Part shown: piece by piece, positions 62,273 through 64,000 of the stretch
How positions within the stretch are numbered: the stretch's first letter is position 1
Layout of the letters: each line of letters starts with the position of its first letter
Origin: Chryseobacterium sp.
GTDB lineage: Bacteria > Bacteroidota > Bacteroidia > Flavobacteriales > Weeksellaceae
Assembly: GCA_027492795.1 (NCBI GenBank)
Contig: JAPUEB010000024.1
Coordinates: 62,001-126,000, forward strand
DNA length: 64,000 nt
Reading direction: 5' to 3'
The notes under the pieces: generated by a model
Told to the model about the DNA's origin: nothing
Database searches by the model: none
The model's input: the letters and a program-made list of their open reading frames with translations, nothing else
Program-made: the position numbers and the translations under genes

Positions 62273-63196
62273 ATGAAAACAAAATTTATTAGCTTATTTT
62301 TGCTTGCATTTACAATGTTTATAAGTGCACAGGTTGGTATAAATACCGAAACTCCTTCCACAACCTTACAAGTCAAGGGAAAAGACGTCGCCAACAAAGT
62401 TGAAGGCGTTCTTATCCCAAAATTTACAGGTGACGAAATTTTTAATATGCCAATTACAGTTACTCCAGCTACAACAGGTGTAACATCTACCGTATCTATT
62501 GCTAATGAAGCAAACTTAGTATATGCAACTTCTGCAGCTTCTTCCGCAAACCAAGATAAGAATGGAAGGGGAGAATTTCTTACAACATCAGGATTTTTCT
62601 ATTGGGATCATCCAACCCAAAAATGGAGAAGATTTTTTGTTGCTACTTCTACTGCTGCCGGTAATGATGGTGTAGTAAAAATTAACGGGAATATGTCACC
62701 AGCAACAATGTCTTTGGGTGCTATTTCGGGCACATTTGGAACTGAAAAAAAGATTGCGTTTAGTTCACCATTGGTTTATGCGAGTGCTCCAACAACCAGT
62801 TGGCCGGAAAATACCCCAGGCTACAACGATACGTCTGTGAATAAAGATCAGTATGTATATTTAGACGGTAAATTGAGAGAAAATAATATCGAGGGGCAAG
62901 TTCACATCTGGAGACTAATTATAACTGCGGAAGCTGGTAGTGGCTCTTCTGGATCCGTGAAAGCGGCTCTTAAAAACCCGGACTCTGGCTTTATTGTAAA
63001 TTCTATTGTTCTCCTTCCAGCTGCATCAAATTTTAATCCCGGTCCGGTTTTAACATTCTATTTTTATACGATTGCGGATCAGCAAAGTTTGGCACTATCT
63101 CCCAGCACTCGTGGCTATGAAATTTGGTTAAGTGCAGATATGACGGTAACTGCAAGATTAGTATCCTTAACCCGTGTTTCTCTTTTCAAAGACTAA
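62273..63196 (+). CDS. Small secreted protein of the VGIG/VGIN paralogue family (4 of 4)
   Basis: 307 residues with signal peptide MKTKFISLFLLAFTMFISAQ and mature start VGINTETPSTTLQVKGKDVANKVEGVLIPKFTGDEIFNMPI, then NLVYATSAASSANQDKNGRGEFLTTSGFFYWDHPTQKWRRFF. The N-terminal half follows the family pattern, but the C-terminal domain differs from paralogues 1-3: no Cys pairs, and it ends RLVSLTRVSLFKD. It is a separate transcription unit. Function unknown. Confidence 0.75.
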   Translation: MKTKFISLFLLAFTMFISAQVGINTETPSTTLQVKGKDVANKVEGVLIPKFTGDEIFNMPITVTPATTGVTSTVSIANEANLVYATSAASSANQDKNGRGEFLTTSGFFYWDHPTQKWRRFFVATSTAAGNDGVVKINGNMSPATMSLGAISGTFGTEKKIAFSSPLVYASAPTTSWPENTPGYNDTSVNKDQYVYLDGKLRENNIEGQVHIWRLIITAEAGSGSSGSVKAALKNPDSGFIVNSIVLLPAASNFNPGPVLTFYFYTIADQQSLALSPSTRGYEIWLSADMTVTARLVSLTRVSLFKD

Positions 63197-63265
63197 TAAA
63201 TAATAAAAACTAGTAAAATTTAATAATTAAACTGAAAACATTAATTCACAAAATACAAATGATGG

Positions 63266-63290
63266 AACCCCGAATTTTCGGGTTTTTTTT
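63266..63290. terminator. Terminator between paralogue 4 and the channel gene
   Basis: Stem around CCCGAA/TTCGGG with flanking A and T; convergent genes on both sides, so it may serve both directions. Confidence 0.65.
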
Positions 63291-64000
63291 ATGAGATTTT
63301 TTCACCGCAACGTTTGCAGTAATTGGCGTCATCATCAATATCCGTATTATTACATCTGCTACAAACCAAATTATAAATTTGTCTTTTATTTCGCATTTCT
63401 GCCGTAATAATTCCTGTTGGAACCGCAATAATGGAATAACCAGCTAACATCAACAAAATTGAGAAAAATTTTCCCAAAGGAGTACTCGGTGAAACGTCGC
63501 CGTAACCCACCGTAGTTACCGTTACTACCGCCCAATAAATACTTTGCGGAATGCTCTCAAAACCTTCTTTATGTCCTTCCACCATATACATGATGGAGCC
63601 TACAATCACCGAAAAAATCATTAAAAAGAGAAGGAAAACGTATATTTTTCGTGAACTTTTTCTCATCGCTGTAATGATGAGCGAACCGTCGTTCATAAAG
63701 TCCATCAAATTCAAAATTCTGAAAATCCTAAGCATTCTCAGCATCCTTATAATGAGGAAATATTTTGTAATTGGCAAGAAAATACTGAGATAAAAAGGAA
63801 TAATCGCCAGTAAATCTATAATTCCAAAAAAACTGAAGATATAGGCTCTTTTATTTCTAATCGTAATGATCCTCAAAATATATTCTACCGTAAAAATAAG
63901 CGAGATAAAAATCTCTAAACCCACGAAAATCTTGTGGTACTTCAAGTCAAATGAAGGCACACTTTCCATCATTACAATAAAAGTGCTAACCAAAATTAGC
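63289..64000 (-). CDS. Voltage-gated-type potassium channel / ion transporter (5'-truncated by window edge)
   Basis: The frame stays open to the last base of the window, so the N-terminus (part of S1 and before) is missing; a TTG at 63993 is not a believable start. About 236 residues are visible. S2 to S4 include the Arg-rich voltage-sensor-like helix RMLRMLRIFRILNLM (about residue 83 of the visible part). The S5-pore-S6 unit has selectivity filter TVTTVGYGD and S6 with AVPTGIITAEM. The C-terminus ends with a small zinc ribbon (CSRCNNTDIDDDANYCKRCGEKIS). Six-TM potassium channel of the inner membrane; gating is not known. Confidence 0.9.
   Translation of the reverse strand, partial: LILVSTFIVMMESVPSFDLKYHKIFVGLEIFISLIFTVEYILRIITIRNKRAYIFSFFGIIDLLAIIPFYLSIFLPITKYFLIIRMLRMLRIFRILNLMDFMNDGSLIITAMRKSSRKIYVFLLFLMIFSVIVGSIMYMVEGHKEGFESIPQSIYWAVVTVTTVGYGDVSPSTPLGKFFSILLMLAGYSIIAVPTGIITAEMRNKRQIYNLVCSRCNNTDIDDDANYCKRCGEKIS

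Noticed and set aside
63991-63993. TTG start for the channel protein
   Set aside because: The frame is open to the window edge and the TTG is inside the first visible membrane helix; the gene is simply truncated.
1-64000. tRNA, rRNA or intact insertion sequence
   Set aside because: I looked through the intergenic regions and saw no tRNA-like cloverleaf with TTCRA arm, no rRNA sequence and no transposase frame. A small RNA could still have been missed by eye.

Overview
The window is AT-rich and reads as a chromosomal segment of a Flavobacteriia bacterium, most likely Weeksellaceae (Chryseobacterium/Kaistella-like). The support is: type IX secretion (T9SS) C-terminal sorting domains, TAnnTTTG -7 promoter elements with TTG -33 boxes, a DnaJ with only two CxxCxGxG motifs, a DnaE with an N-terminal exonuclease, a fused alpha/beta 2-oxoacid dehydrogenase E1, and many lipoproteins with a short lipobox (LTSC, ALFSC, AVSC). 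The genus is inferred, not proven.

Layout. 1-27400 is mostly core metabolism and housekeeping: the 3' part of pyruvate phosphate dikinase, an iron-sulfur CDGSH protein, an NlpE-like lipoprotein, a secreted hydrolase, P5C dehydrogenase, RF2, a sterol-desaturase-family oxidase, DedA, an esterase, dnaJ/grpE, mntH with a clear operator, a DUF937-OmpA protein, ProS, a Tyr-rich lipoprotein with a FadL-like porin, a ZIP transporter with a methyltransferase, a THUMP rRNA methyltransferase, a GT2 glycosyltransferase, a Crp-type regulator and the E1 dehydrogenase.

27500-33934 is a complete type V-A CRISPR-Cas locus: cas12a, cas4, cas1, cas2 and a six-repeat, five-spacer array, all on the plus strand. 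Upstream of cas12a, on the minus strand, lies a solitary copy of exactly the crRNA-handle part of the repeat. The sequence that follows it begins with seven bases that recur beside a TTTA PAM in the cas12a 5' untranslated region. I read this as a built-in guide that could let Cas12a repress its own promoter. This is the most interesting item in the window.

34088-34266 holds a palindromic element that has a second diverged copy at 10845-11021. 34621-39282 is dnaE. 39564-51888 holds four large T9SS-exported, fibronectin-type-III/GEVED adhesin-like proteins, three of them with near-identical promoters. 52035-58984 is a TetR-TolC-MFP-RND efflux operon. 59369-63196 holds four paralogous small secreted proteins. 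The window ends in a 5'-truncated potassium-channel gene.

No tRNA, rRNA or intact insertion sequence was seen. The intergenic regions are rich in perfect hairpins, both terminators and dispersed palindromic repeats.
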